A DNA stretch of 64,000 nucleotides from CAZDVQ01 sp964508975 (GTDB taxonomy: Bacteria; Bacteroidota; Bacteroidia; Chitinophagales; Saprospiraceae), in NCBI GenBank assembly GCA_964508975.1, contig CAZDVQ010000004.1:86064-150063 (forward strand), written 5' to 3'. The notes under the pieces are model-generated. The model saw nothing but the letters and a program-made list of their open reading frames with translations. It had not been told where the DNA came from and made no database searches. The position numbers and the translations under genes were made by a program. Positions 26,862 to 36,200 of this stretch are shown here, piece after piece; position 1 is the stretch's first letter; each line of letters starts with the position of its first letter.

Positions 26862-27959
26862 CTATGGACAAGTGTCGGGCATGGCATTAATCCAATCCCG
26901 GATGAGTGCTGTACCTTCAGTATGTACCACGCTTCGGCCAATAATTGGCATCATTTCTTCCTGGAGGTTAGAAGTGATGCGCATATACATTTCAGAGCGG
27001 CTTGCACGGCTGGCATGTATCACGTATGATGCGTTTTGAACGATAAACAGCGGCACTTGGCAAATACCACGATCGTAATCGTTGGTATTGCTGAAGTTAA
27101 AGCGGACGTTTACATAATCGCAGTGCCCGCCTTCACGGTGGCAGTGGCCACAGTTCATGTCGAGGTAGGAGCGTGCGCGTAGGTCTAGTGTTTGAGATGC
27201 ATCCTCCCAGTCAACGGTCGATACAATATTGCTAGGAATATCGTTACCTAAATAGCCCATTTCTTTCCATTTGGCTATTTGGTTCATGCTTACACTACCG
27301 TAGCTGTAGCTAAAGTTCAGGTTTTGAGGTTTTGGACCAATCGGGGTGGTTAATTCACCACCTGTTAAACCTGTTGGGTTAATCTTATGGCAAGTGATAC
27401 ATTCCCCTTGCGATGGGATTTTGTAGTTAATATTTTTGGTCACCCCGCCTTCTAAGAATGTAACCGGGATGGTCATGCCGTTTTCGGCTGCATCCAACAC
27501 CGCTTCTGTCTGGTCGGCATTCCAGGCGTAGGTATAAGCCTTCCAGCCATCAGCTTTGCGCACCAAGAGACGGGTTTCCATGTTGCGACTAATATTCTCG
27601 GGCTGTACATTGTCGTAGTAAAAGGTTTTAATCAGCACTGTGCCCACCGGGAAGTTGAAAATATTGTCGTCGCCATCATAGGTTGCTTTGCTGCCATCAG
27701 GCATCCAAACAAAGCGTTTTTTGTGGGCGTAATCACTAAACAGCGAGCTGGCTGGTCTATAAGGTAAAACACTTTCAATCGGCCTTTGGTCCTTCATGGC
27801 ACCTTCAAAGAAACCATATTCCGAGAGGTTGGTGTAGGGTACTTTGCTCAAGTCTACCGTGAAGGGTGGTTCTGGCAAAGGTTCGTCGTCTTTACAAGCG
27901 GGAACAAGACTCAATGCTGGCAAAAGCAGCCACAATAACCATAAATTCCTTTTTGACAT
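26862..27959 (-). CDS. Di-haem c-type cytochrome of the SO2930 family, lipoprotein
   Basis: A 365-residue lipoprotein; the start is set at 27959 (MSKRNLWLLWLLLPALSLVPAC), where the lipobox ends at Cys22. Two haem sites are visible: CITCH (C187-C190-H191) and CGHCH (C270-C273-H274). Family phrases include YGFFEGAMKDQRP, VLPYRPASSLFSDYAHKKRF, IKTFYYDN, ETRLLVRK and MPIIGRSVVH. Location is periplasmic or outer-membrane, with a presumed electron-transfer role; no partner is known. The gene lies just upstream of the FG-GAP/ASPIC protein on the same strand. Confidence 0.85.
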   Translation of the reverse strand: MSKRNLWLLWLLLPALSLVPACKDDEPLPEPPFTVDLSKVPYTNLSEYGFFEGAMKDQRPIESVLPYRPASSLFSDYAHKKRFVWMPDGSKATYDGDDNIFNFPVGTVLIKTFYYDNVQPENISRNMETRLLVRKADGWKAYTYAWNADQTEAVLDAAENGMTIPVTFLEGGVTKNINYKIPSQGECITCHKINPTGLTGGELTTPIGPKPQNLNFSYSYGSVSMNQIAKWKEMGYLGNDIPSNIVSTVDWEDASQTLDLRARSYLDMNCGHCHREGGHCDYVNVRFNFSNTNDYDRGICQVPLFIVQNASYVIHASRASRSEMYMRITSNLQEEMMPIIGRSVVHTEGTALIRDWINAMPDTCP

Positions 27960-28263
27960 ATTACTGCCTCTGTTTGATAGTACAAAATGTTGTTTTGTCA
28001 AGCTGCAATATTACGAAATATTTTCGGCTTGATGTACGTATGGCCAATTAAGTCCACACAGCTATTTACTTTACGTACTTTTTTTGGCCCAAGTTGGGTT
28101 GTTCCATTTAAAATTTTAATATTTTTAAGTAATCGTTCTTAATTGATGATGGATGAAAACGCCGAATATTTTTTTGGCAGACAAGGCGTAAAAATGAGCC
28201 CTAGTGGTTCTACGCCGAACTTTTTACAACGAAGTATGCCAAGAAATAGGCAAGTTTTTACGA

Positions 28264-29712
28264 TCAATTAATTGAGAACGAGTACTTAAGCTGCCCCAAG
28301 TACAAATATAGGAAGCCTAATAACCAAATGACTGATTTTAAGGCCAAGCTCAAACCAATCCCCAACTCGGCATAATGGTCAACCAAAGTACCTAATGCAT
28401 AAGCTACAAAAGTCACCATGATTATGCTGAGTAATCGTTTCCACGGTAGGTGGGGCATTTTAAACCGATATTCGGTTATGTAAACCATCACGATGCACAA
28501 CACCACGTACGATATCAAGGTGGTGTAAGCCGCCGCTTGGTAACCCAGCTTGAAGTAGCCCATGGCCAAGTAGTTCAGCAACACGTTCAGCAAGCTGATT
28601 CCAATCATGGTGGCGCTCAGCCAGGCATTGCGCTTCAGGAAGTAGATGTAACGGACATTCAGCTGCGCTACCCCAAAAAAGAACAAGCCAATGGTAATGG
28701 TACTCACCAAGGGCAGCGCAGGGATGTATTCATCCCGAGAAATCAATAATAGCCCGGCTTCCTTGGCAAAGATGCAGATAGTCAAAGTAGCCAAGGCCAA
28801 TATTTTAAGGATTGAAACGGCTTGCTTGTGAATCTGCTCCACGGCCGATTCGTTCATCCACTTGTAAAAATCGGGGTTCGTGGCGTTTTGCACTACCACC
28901 ACGAAACCAGCATTAAACATGGCAATCTTGTAGGCAAAACTGTACAAACCGGCATCGTCGCTGCTCAACGCGGCATTGATGTACCACTGGTCGAAATAAT
29001 TCAGGATAAAACTGCTCAATACATAAGGTATGAGCGGCACGCTAAACTTGAAAATATACACGAAATGCTCCCACACAAAGCGCAAGTGGATGGTGTTGCG
29101 CATGCGCCACAACACGAAAATCACAATCAGCAAACCAGCGATAATCTCGCCATAAGCCTTGCTCATGTAGGTGCTATCCACGGCCAGATACAGCAAAAGC
29201 CAGGCAAAGCCAAACTTCATGTATTGAAAAATTACCATCGTCACGGCGTACTCCGTGCTGGCTTTCATCGCGATGTAATAGGTTTCGTAAATCCGCCAAA
29301 CAATCAGCAGCGCACCGTAAAAAAGCATCCAGCCCACGGTTTCCACGGGTAAGTTAAGGGTGCTGGCAATCGTGTCTCGGAACAGGTAGAAAAACAGGCC
29401 AAAGAGGCTAAACATACCCAATGCACTCAGGATGCTTGTGCCCATAAAACCCTTCATATCGTTGTTGGGCTCAAAAAAGTAGCGGTTCACGGCCCCGTTC
29501 AGGTTCAGCGCGAGCACAATCGAGAAGGTGAGGGCGTAGGATTGGTACACGTTGGCCAGGCCATATTCGGCCTTGGTCATGTAATGGGTAAAAACGGGCA
29601 TGCTAATCACACCAAGCCCTTGCCCCAGCAACTGCGCGATGAAGTAAGTGCTGATGTGCTTGAAAGAATCAAAAAAAGCAAAGCCTTTTAACTTGCCCAA
29701 GGTCTTTTTCAT
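28264..29712 (-). CDS. Polysaccharide flippase/MATE-like membrane transporter (Wzx-type)
   Basis: A 482-residue inner-membrane protein with about 13-14 hydrophobic segments throughout. The N-terminus FKHISTYFIAQLLGQGLGVISMPVFTHYMTKAEYGLANVYQSY is typical of oligosaccharide flippases of the MOP superfamily. The central FKFSVPLIPYVLSSFILNYFDQWYINAALSSDDAGLYSFAYKIA is also typical. It probably flips lipid-linked glycans for surface polysaccharide. No glycosyltransferase genes are nearby, so the specific glycan is unknown. It is monocistronic. Confidence 0.88.
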   Translation of the reverse strand: MKKTLGKLKGFAFFDSFKHISTYFIAQLLGQGLGVISMPVFTHYMTKAEYGLANVYQSYALTFSIVLALNLNGAVNRYFFEPNNDMKGFMGTSILSALGMFSLFGLFFYLFRDTIASTLNLPVETVGWMLFYGALLIVWRIYETYYIAMKASTEYAVTMVIFQYMKFGFAWLLLYLAVDSTYMSKAYGEIIAGLLIVIFVLWRMRNTIHLRFVWEHFVYIFKFSVPLIPYVLSSFILNYFDQWYINAALSSDDAGLYSFAYKIAMFNAGFVVVVQNATNPDFYKWMNESAVEQIHKQAVSILKILALATLTICIFAKEAGLLLISRDEYIPALPLVSTITIGLFFFGVAQLNVRYIYFLKRNAWLSATMIGISLLNVLLNYLAMGYFKLGYQAAAYTTLISYVVLCIVMVYITEYRFKMPHLPWKRLLSIIMVTFVAYALGTLVDHYAELGIGLSLALKSVIWLLGFLYLYLGQLKYSFSIN

Positions 29713-29765
29713 CCGGCAAAGGTAAGTTTTTTATAGGCTCGCCAAGCTTGTTTTCGGGATTATTT

Positions 29766-29870
29766 GGGCGCGTCGGCCTACGGCCGTCGGTCCCCTCTGG
29801 GGTTCGCGATGCTCCGTGCTTCGCACCGCGGCTTTCAGCCGCGCCCGCCGGGCACCTCGCGCGAAACGGC
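29766..29870 (+). repeat. GC-rich dispersed element, copy 6
   Basis: Plus orientation, constant end TTTGGGCGC at the left. Hairpins are CGGCCTACGGCCG, GTGCTTCGCAC and CGCGGCTTTCAGCCGCG. The rest of the gap 29713-30025 is AT-rich with no gene. Confidence 0.82.
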
Positions 29871-30025
29871 TTTTCATCAATTTGTCTTGTGATATTTGAT
29901 TATTACTGGTTCTAGTACAAAACCGCTTGTTCATCAAGATTTAATTTTCGAACTTGAATGAAACTTAAATCATGGCAAAATGATTATATTTACAGCTCAA
30001 TTCTAATCCAAAGTAGCCCAAGCAT

Positions 30026-30250
30026 ATGTTTATTTACAAAAATACCATAACGGTCGAGTCTGGTAAACGTGGCGGTAAACCTTGTATCCGAGGTTTGCGG
30101 ATTACCGTTGAAGATATATTGCGGTACTTGGCATCAGGCGTTAGCCAAGCAGAATTAATAGAAGATTTCCCTGATTTAACGCTGGAAGATATATCCATTG
30201 CCTTGGAGTTTTCAGCCAATCAACAGAAAATAATGCTTTACGCGGTATGA
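30026..30250 (+). CDS. DUF433 family protein (orphan antitoxin-like)
   Basis: A 74-residue protein matching DUF433: GKRGGKPCIRGLRITVEDILRYLASGVSQAELIEDFPDLTLEDISIALEFSANQQ. DUF433 proteins are predicted winged-helix antitoxins that usually sit upstream of a DUF5615 PIN-like toxin. No such toxin frame follows here; the next 850 bases are repeats. It is either an orphan or the remnant of a toxin-antitoxin pair. Confidence 0.82.
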   Translation: MFIYKNTITVESGKRGGKPCIRGLRITVEDILRYLASGVSQAELIEDFPDLTLEDISIALEFSANQQKIMLYAV

Positions 30251-30389
30251 TAGGCAAACTCTCTGTCTAACATCACAAGAATCAAGTTATACAAAGGTAT
30301 CACAGGCAAAATGTAGGGTCGACCCTTGTGGTCGCCCAGGGTTGATCACGCCAGGATGCTCGGCATTTCGCCGCCTTGACAGGCAGCGG

Positions 30390-30510
30390 GAGACGAGGCA
30401 TGCCTCGTCTCTACAAAGGGTACGCATATTTTATATGGTTTTTCCCGATTTCCTGTGTGCTATACCTATTCATTTTACTTTGGGAGACGAGGCATGCCTC
30501 GTCTGTACAA
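30390..30510. repeat. Palindrome-spacer-palindrome composite, unit A
   Basis: The 20-base palindrome AGACGAGGCATGCCTCGTCT occurs at 30391-30410 and again at 30485-30504, with a 74-base AT-rich spacer. The same composite recurs as unit B at 30722-30843. Confidence 0.93.
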
Positions 30511-30584
30511 TGTGGTGGGAAGAGGCTAAGGGTTGTGCTTCTTTTTGTGCATCAGGTGAACATCATTTATTGGGTTAAAATGTA

Positions 30585-30606
30585 GAGACAAGGCATGCCT
30601 TGTCTC
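30585..30606. repeat. Lone variant palindrome with compensatory changes
   Basis: AGACAAGGCATGCCTTGTCT (30586-30605) differs from the other copies by one base in each arm, and both changes keep the pairing. Confidence 0.92.
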
Positions 30607-30721
30607 CTGTAACCAGATAGGGTATGTAAACATCGTTATTCGGGGTACAAAATAGGTACAAAGGATATGCATATTGTAGCATTGGGTATTTCCTGTTGTA
30701 CATATTCGGTCTGTTTCGGGG

Positions 30722-30843
30722 GAGACGAGGCATGCCTCGTCTCTACAAAGGGGTACGAATATTTTATATGGTTTTTCCCGATTTTCTGTGGGCTATACTT
30801 ATTCATTTTACTTCGGGGAGACGAGGCATGCCTCGTCTGTACA
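30722..30843. repeat. Palindrome-spacer-palindrome composite, unit B
   Basis: Palindromes at 30723-30742 and 30819-30838. It aligns with unit A along its whole length, spacer included, with few differences, indicating duplication of the entire block. Confidence 0.93.
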
Positions 30844-30882
30844 ATAGGGCCGGTTTGGTTTGGCGCTGTGTGCCACTATGGC

Positions 30883-30908
30883 TTCGCCAGAACACTATTC
30901 GGCCTAGC
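30883..30908. repeat. 26-base dispersed motif, copy 1
   Basis: TTCGCCAGAACACTATTCGG followed by CCTAGC. Identical copies lie at 32930-32955 and 32996-33021. Confidence 0.9.
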
Positions 30909-30997
30909 GATGTATGAACGCAGCGGTTTTGTGAAGCAAAAACAAATGTACTCAATGTATATTTGTAGCAAGTGAACTATTTGCTCCTGCAAATAGC

Positions 30998-31060
30998 TCG
31001 GTGGTGCGCAGCGCCAGACCCGCAGGGGCCGAGCGTCAGCGAGCCGCGTAACGTAGCGCT
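30998..31060 (-). repeat. GC-rich dispersed element, copy 7 (partial)
   Basis: Minus orientation with hairpin GGTGCGCAGCGCC and the GGGGCCGAGCG core. The constant end is missing; it ends at ACGTAGCGC. Confidence 0.75.
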
Positions 31061-31102
31061 TTTGTATCACTTGTTGGCGGGAAAGTTCAAAAGGGGGGAT
31101 AG

Positions 31103-31537
31103 CTAGTTATCTCCAAGCTTACCAAGTCTACAATTTTCTAATTTATAGTCAATAACCAGGTTATCACTCCCGAACCCTATAACTTTAATAGGCTCACCTT
31201 TTGAAAGAATAGCAATACGCTCCTTTTGATCTTTATTAAAATAGCACTTGACCCCTATATTTTCTGGATTCCCATCATTAAGCAAGACAATAGCCCCAGT
31301 ACCATAGCTCTCAATAGATGCAATGATTCCTCTTACAGATATTATTTTATTACCATATTTTTCCTGTGCAGCGATTTCATTTTTTTCAAAATCATCAAAT
31401 ATTTGGCTAGCTGTAACGTTTTCAATTGGATTTTCGTTTTCGCCAATTGTTTCCTTGTCGCTTGAGCTTGCCATTGCAATCATGAATGAAACTAAAATTA
31501 CAAAGGCTGAAATAGAGTGTTTAATATTTGTTTTCAT
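31103..31537 (-). CDS. Secreted OB-fold (tRNA_anti-like) protein
   Basis: A 144-residue protein; the start is set at 31537 (MKTNIKHSISAFVILVSFMIAMA), giving a clean signal peptide, whereas the longer frame runs into the upstream gene. After a short linker, residues 45-140 look like a small OB-fold of the tRNA_anti-like group: ASQIFDDFEKNEIAAQEKYGNKIISVRGIIASIE, VLLNDGN, GVKCYFNKDQ and IKVIGFGSDNLVIDYKLENCRL. Such proteins are common in Bacteroidota and of unknown role. It overlaps the preceding membrane-protein gene by 17 bases and is likely translated with it. AT-rich composition. Confidence 0.68.
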   Translation of the reverse strand: MKTNIKHSISAFVILVSFMIAMASSSDKETIGENENPIENVTASQIFDDFEKNEIAAQEKYGNKIISVRGIIASIESYGTGAIVLLNDGNPENIGVKCYFNKDQKERIAILSKGEPIKVIGFGSDNLVIDYKLENCRLGKLGDN

Positions 31538-31883
31538 ATTGATAATAATTGAGTGATTTTTTAAATCTATAATTGAATAAAATCGGAAGTAAGCCAAAGA
31601 ATGTATAAGTTATCACATCAAGGGGGTCGCCTGTTCCTTGAATTACATTACAAAGTTGAAGTGTTTCAAAACATACAAACGTACTTGCTGCGATACAAAG
31701 CCAAAATGCACTAAACTCTCTGTCCCATACAATTAAAAGAGCTGATATAACGGAATATGCCCATAGACCGTCTGGTAGAAAAAATCTTATTAGCTGATTT
31801 GAATCAATGCAATATACTAAACTACCAACTGATAGTGGAGTGATTACATTAAGGGTAATATCCTTCATTCTTGAAGCATTCAT
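31521..31883 (-). CDS. Small membrane protein, function unknown
   Basis: A 120-residue protein with four probable membrane segments (about residues 12-30, 38-52, 58-78 and 88-106). A recognisable pattern RFFLPDGLWAYSVISALLIVW, then GTGDPLDVITYTFFGLLP, resembles small VanZ-like or related membrane proteins of Bacteroidota, though no named family is claimed. An internal methionine (M6) is an alternative start. It lies upstream of and overlaps the OB-fold gene. Confidence 0.62.
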   Translation of the reverse strand: MNASRMKDITLNVITPLSVGSLVYCIDSNQLIRFFLPDGLWAYSVISALLIVWDREFSAFWLCIAASTFVCFETLQLCNVIQGTGDPLDVITYTFFGLLPILFNYRFKKSLNYYQYENKY

Positions 31884-31999
31884 TACATTGTAAATTATTG
31901 TTTTGAAAAGTGCTAAATTTCGTAGTCAATCAAGTATGAAATATAGCTCGGGTAGTATGTTCTGGTGAACATTGAGTATATTTTATATGATAAATTATG

Positions 32000-32632
32000 T
32001 TAATTTTGCACATTTTCATCTGAGATTTTTTGTACTTTAATCAGTAATTCATCGAAGAAGTCTTTTATATCGGAGAAATGGCAGTCTTTATATTTTTTCT
32101 TTTCACCACAATAGCAAATAGAATCTTTGTTATTGTTTTCTAAAATAAAATTTTCTAAGTCTAATTTGTATTTGTATAGCAACTCAAGAACCTTTACAAC
32201 CGGTTCAAGCATAACTAACTCAAGCCTTGACGTTTTTTTACCAGTTTGTTTTAGTTTTGTGATGGTTTCGTTCAGTAAAATGTAATCGTCAACTAAGGGA
32301 TTGTTGGTTGTGTTAATTCGGATATTATCGGAATAATTGCCAGCATAAACCCAGTTATCATCTTCTATAAATAAGATACTCACTTTGTCAACGTTTTCAG
32401 GGGTTATATCAATCAAATGACCCTTAGGGGATTTCCACACAGCATGTCTTTCCGCCTCATCTAATAATCTTCCTTTATGTAATTTCCACCCATAAACTAT
32501 ATGTCCACCGTCATTAGCAATCTTATCCTCTACGTTATAAAAACAATCGTCCTTCCTAGCATAGCTCTCAATTTGTATAGGAACTATTACAGGTGTTTTT
32601 TTGCACTTTAATTTATCTAAAAGTTTATCCAT
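32000..32632 (-). CDS. SEC-C-motif-like protein, function unknown
   Basis: A 210-residue cytosolic protein. The N-terminal half has NDGGHIVYGWKLHKGRLLDEAERHAVWKSPKGHLIDITPENVDKVSILFIED, a pattern found in other SEC-C-associated hypothetical proteins. Residues 174-186 (CYCGEKKKYKDCH) form a CxC-x8-CH zinc-binding SEC-C-like motif. The function is unknown. It stands alone in AT-rich DNA between repeat clusters. Confidence 0.65.
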   Translation of the reverse strand: MDKLLDKLKCKKTPVIVPIQIESYARKDDCFYNVEDKIANDGGHIVYGWKLHKGRLLDEAERHAVWKSPKGHLIDITPENVDKVSILFIEDDNWVYAGNYSDNIRINTTNNPLVDDYILLNETITKLKQTGKKTSRLELVMLEPVVKVLELLYKYKLDLENFILENNNKDSICYCGEKKKYKDCHFSDIKDFFDELLIKVQKISDENVQN

Positions 32633-33230
32633 AGAGAACTATACCCTGCCAGTTGGTTAGTCATTTTTAATATTTACAATAGTATTCGCCTTGCATTGTA
32701 AAACTAGGGATAGTATTGTAAAAAGATGGTTTTCGATTTTACTAAGCGAGCGGTTCCCCATGGCACTTTATTTGTAGCTTTTGAAATAAAAATACACAAC
32801 AGGGACACTTCACTACAAAAATAATAAACAAGTTTTAGAAATACAAGTGTTCGTTATGTTTTATTGTAAAATTTTGCTTTTTTCAGTTACAACATAGCTT
32901 CACCATGTACTCATTATTAATGTGCTGATTTCGCCAGAACACTATTCGGCCTAGCAATTTGATGTGCTAATTATTTGATGTGCTAATGTGCTGATTTCGC
33001 CAGAACACTATTCGGCCTAGCAGCCTGGATGGCAGCCGCGTAGCGGCTGGTGCGAAGCACGGAGCATCGCGAACCCAGGAAGGCTGCGCCGCCACGCAGT
33101 GGCGGAGGCCCCAAATGAATAAATGATGAAATGAATAATTGAGTAAATGACAGGGTGGAAAAGGTCTAAATCATTTACTCATTTCATCACTTAGTCATTT
33201 ACTCATTTCATCACTTCATCATTTCCTCAT
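32633..33230. other. AT-rich gap ending in repeats
   Basis: No gene seen. The 26-base motif occurs twice (32930-32955 and 32996-33021), separated by GATGTGCTAAT units, and the second copy abuts GC-rich element copy 8. TGATGAAATGA-type units in both orientations fill 33115-33235. Confidence 0.75.
33022..33112 (-). repeat. GC-rich dispersed element, copy 8
   Basis: Minus orientation with hairpins AGCCGCGTAGCGGCT and GGTGCGAAGCAC. It begins immediately after a copy of the 26-base motif. Confidence 0.8.
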
Positions 33231-36200
33231 TTAATCATTCAACACGGGTTGTAGCCAACGCTCGGCTTCCTCGATGCTCATGCCCTTGCGTTGTGCATAG
33301 CTTTCCAGCTGGTCGCGCTCGATGTTGCCCAAACCAAAATACTTGGCCTGTGGGTGCGCAAAATACCAGCCGCTCACCGATGCCGTTGGGTACATGGCGT
33401 AGCTCTCGGTCAAGAAAATGCCCGTGTTGGCCTCGGCATCTAGCATTCGCCAGATGGTACCTTTTTCGGTATGCTCTGGGCAAGCCGGGTAGCCCGGTGC
33501 CGGACGAATACCTTGGTAACTCTCGTCGATTAAGGCTTCGTTGCTCAACTGTTCGTCGGTAGCGTAGCCCCAGAACTCCGTCCTCACCCGCTGGTGCAGG
33601 CGCTCGGCAAATGCCTCTGCCAGGCGGTCGGCCAATGCCTTGAGCATGATGGCCGAGTAGTCGTCGTGCTCGGCTTCAAATTTGGCCACGTGCGGCTCGA
33701 TTCCAATGCCCGCCGTCACGGCAAATGCACCGATATAATCTTGTACGCCGCTGCTTTGCGGGGCCACAAAATCGCTCAAGCAAATGTTGGGCTGACCAGG
33801 GGCTTTTTTCACTTGCTGGCGCAGGCCAAACAAGGTAAACTGCCCGCCGTTAACCGATATATCGTCGTCGTTAACGCTGTTGGCCGGGAATAACCCAAAC
33901 ACGGCCTTGGCTTTTAACCAGCCCTCTTGTATAATTTGCTGCAACATGGTCTGGGCATCGTTGTACAGTTTTTGCGATTCTTTGCCCACCACCTCGTCGT
34001 TCAATATCTCTGGGAATTTGCCCCTCAACTGCCATGAGCTGAAGAAAGGTGTCCAGTCGATGTACTGCGCCAACTCCTCGATGCTGTAGTCGTCAAATAC
34101 CTGCACGCCTAGTTTTTTAGGGGTCACGGGTTGGTACGCCGACCAATCGATGTTGAACTTATTAGCCCTGGCTTGCTCCAGCGTGAGGTACTGCTTGGCC
34201 GATTTACGGTCGCCGCGTTGTACCCGCAGGCGCTCGTACTCGTCGCGGGTTTCTTGCACGTAAGCATCCTTGCCCTCGCCCAAAAGGGTCGAAACCACGC
34301 CCACGGCGCGCGAGGCATCGTGTACGTGTACCACCGCGCCCGAGGGGTATTGGGCCTCAATTTTAACGGCGGTATGTGTTTTGGAGGTGGTTGCACCGCC
34401 AATCAAGAGCGGAATTTTAAAGTTCTCGCGTTCCATTTCCTTGGCCACGTAAACCATCTCGTCGAGCGATGGCGTAATCAAGCCGCTCAAACCGATGATA
34501 TCCACCTGGTGTTTGCGGGCTTCTTTCAAGATGCGGTCGCAGGGCACCATCACGCCAAGGTCAATAATGTCATAATTGTTGCAGGCCAACACCACACCCA
34601 CGATATTCTTGCCGATGTCGTGTACATCGCCTTTCACGGTGGCCATGAGCACTTTGCCCTTGCTGGTATTTTCTTCGCCCTCGGCTTTCAGCGCGTTGAT
34701 ATAAGGCGTGAGGTAGGCCACGGCTTTTTTCATCACGCGGGCCGATTTAACCACCTGCGGCAGGAACATTTTGCCGGCGCCGAAGAGGTCGCCCACCACG
34801 TTCATACCGTCCATCAGCGGACCTTCAATCACGTTGAGCGGAGCATCGTATTTTTGTCGAGCTTCCTCGGTGTCAACATCTACAAACTCGTCGATACCGC
34901 GGATGAGGGCGTGTTTCAGGCGTTCTTCCACGCTGGATTCGCGCCAGGAGAGGTCAACCTCGCGTTTTTTGCCATCGCCTTTTACTTGTTCGGCATAGGT
35001 TGTCAGGCGCTCTGTAGCATCTGGGCGGCGGTTAAAGAGCACGTCTTCAACCAGTTCAAGCAGGTCTTTCGGAATTTCTTCATATACCTCTATCATACCC
35101 GCGTTCACGATGCCCATGTCCATACCCGCCTTGATGGCGTGGAATAAGAAGGCCGAGTGCATGGCTTCGCGTACTTTGTCGTTGCCACGGAACGAGAAGG
35201 AGATGTTCGATACCCCGCCGCTGATTTTTACATCAGGCATGAGGGCTTTAATCTGGCGAGTCGCCTCGATAAAGTTGATGGCGTAGTCGTTATGCTCCTC
35301 GATACCCGTGGCTACCGCGAAGATGTTGGGGTCGAAGATAATGTCTTGCGGGGCATAACCCACCTGCTCGGTCAGTATTTTATAGGCCCGGTGACAAATG
35401 CTCACCTTGCGCTCTATGGTATCGGCTTGGCCTAGTTCATCAAAGGCCATTACCACCACGGCGGCACCGTAGCGTTTTACAATTTTAGCTTGGCGGATAA
35501 AGCTCTCCTCGCCTTCTTTCATCGAGATAGAGTTAACAATACCCTTACCCTGGAGGCATTTTAACCCCGTTTCAAGCACCTCGAACTTCGATGAATCGAG
35601 CATGATGGGTAGCTTGGCAATATCGGGTTCGGCAGCCAGCAGGTTCAGGAACTTGTTCATGGCGAATACGCTGTCCAGCAGGCCTTCGTCCATGTTCACG
35701 TCGATGATTTGTGCGCCACCTTCCACTTGTTGACGGGCTACTTCAAGGGCAGCCACGTAGTTTTCTTCGCGGATCAAGCGGGCAAAAGCCTTTGAGCCGG
35801 TCACGTTGGTGCGCTCGCCCACGTTCACGAAGTTGGTAAACTCGGTGATGATGAGTGGCTCCAAGCCCGAGAGCATGGTATTGGTGGCCGGGGCGGTCAG
35901 GGTACGGGGTTTAAAGTTGGCCACGCGTTGGGCCATATCGGCAATGTGCTCAGGCGTGGTGCCGCAGCAGCCACCCACGATGTTGCAGAAGCCATCGCGT
36001 ACAAAGCCGTACACGTCCTCGGCCATATCGGCGGGCGTTTCGTCGTATTCGCCAAACTCGTTGGGCAAGCCTGCGTTGGGGTAAGCCGAAATGTAGCAGT
36101 TGGCAATTTTCGACAAAGCTTCTACGTAGGGGCGCATTTCTTTGGCACCCAGCGCGCAGTTCAAACCAACGCTAAACAGCGGCATGTGGCTCACTGAAAT

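Larger units (their letters stand above)
30251..31102. other. Repeat-filled gap without genes
   Basis: This stretch is built from palindrome composites (30390-30510, 30722-30843), a lone palindrome (30585-30606), one copy of a 26-base motif (30883-30908) and a partial GC-rich element (30998-31060). Open frames here read through the repeats, producing duplicate peptides such as RGMPRLY. Confidence 0.8.

Noticed and set aside
30390..30843. CRISPR array
   Set aside because: Only four palindromes occur in two blocks with nearly identical spacers, which is the opposite of an array with unique spacers, and no cas genes are present.
30342..30975. Several frames of 70-100 codons with repeated peptides
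   Set aside because: The duplicated peptides come from the duplicated palindrome composites, and frames shift between copies.
34131..35147. 338-codon open frame on the plus strand
   Set aside because: It lies entirely antisense to metH, whose domains and motifs are certain; the translation has no family features.
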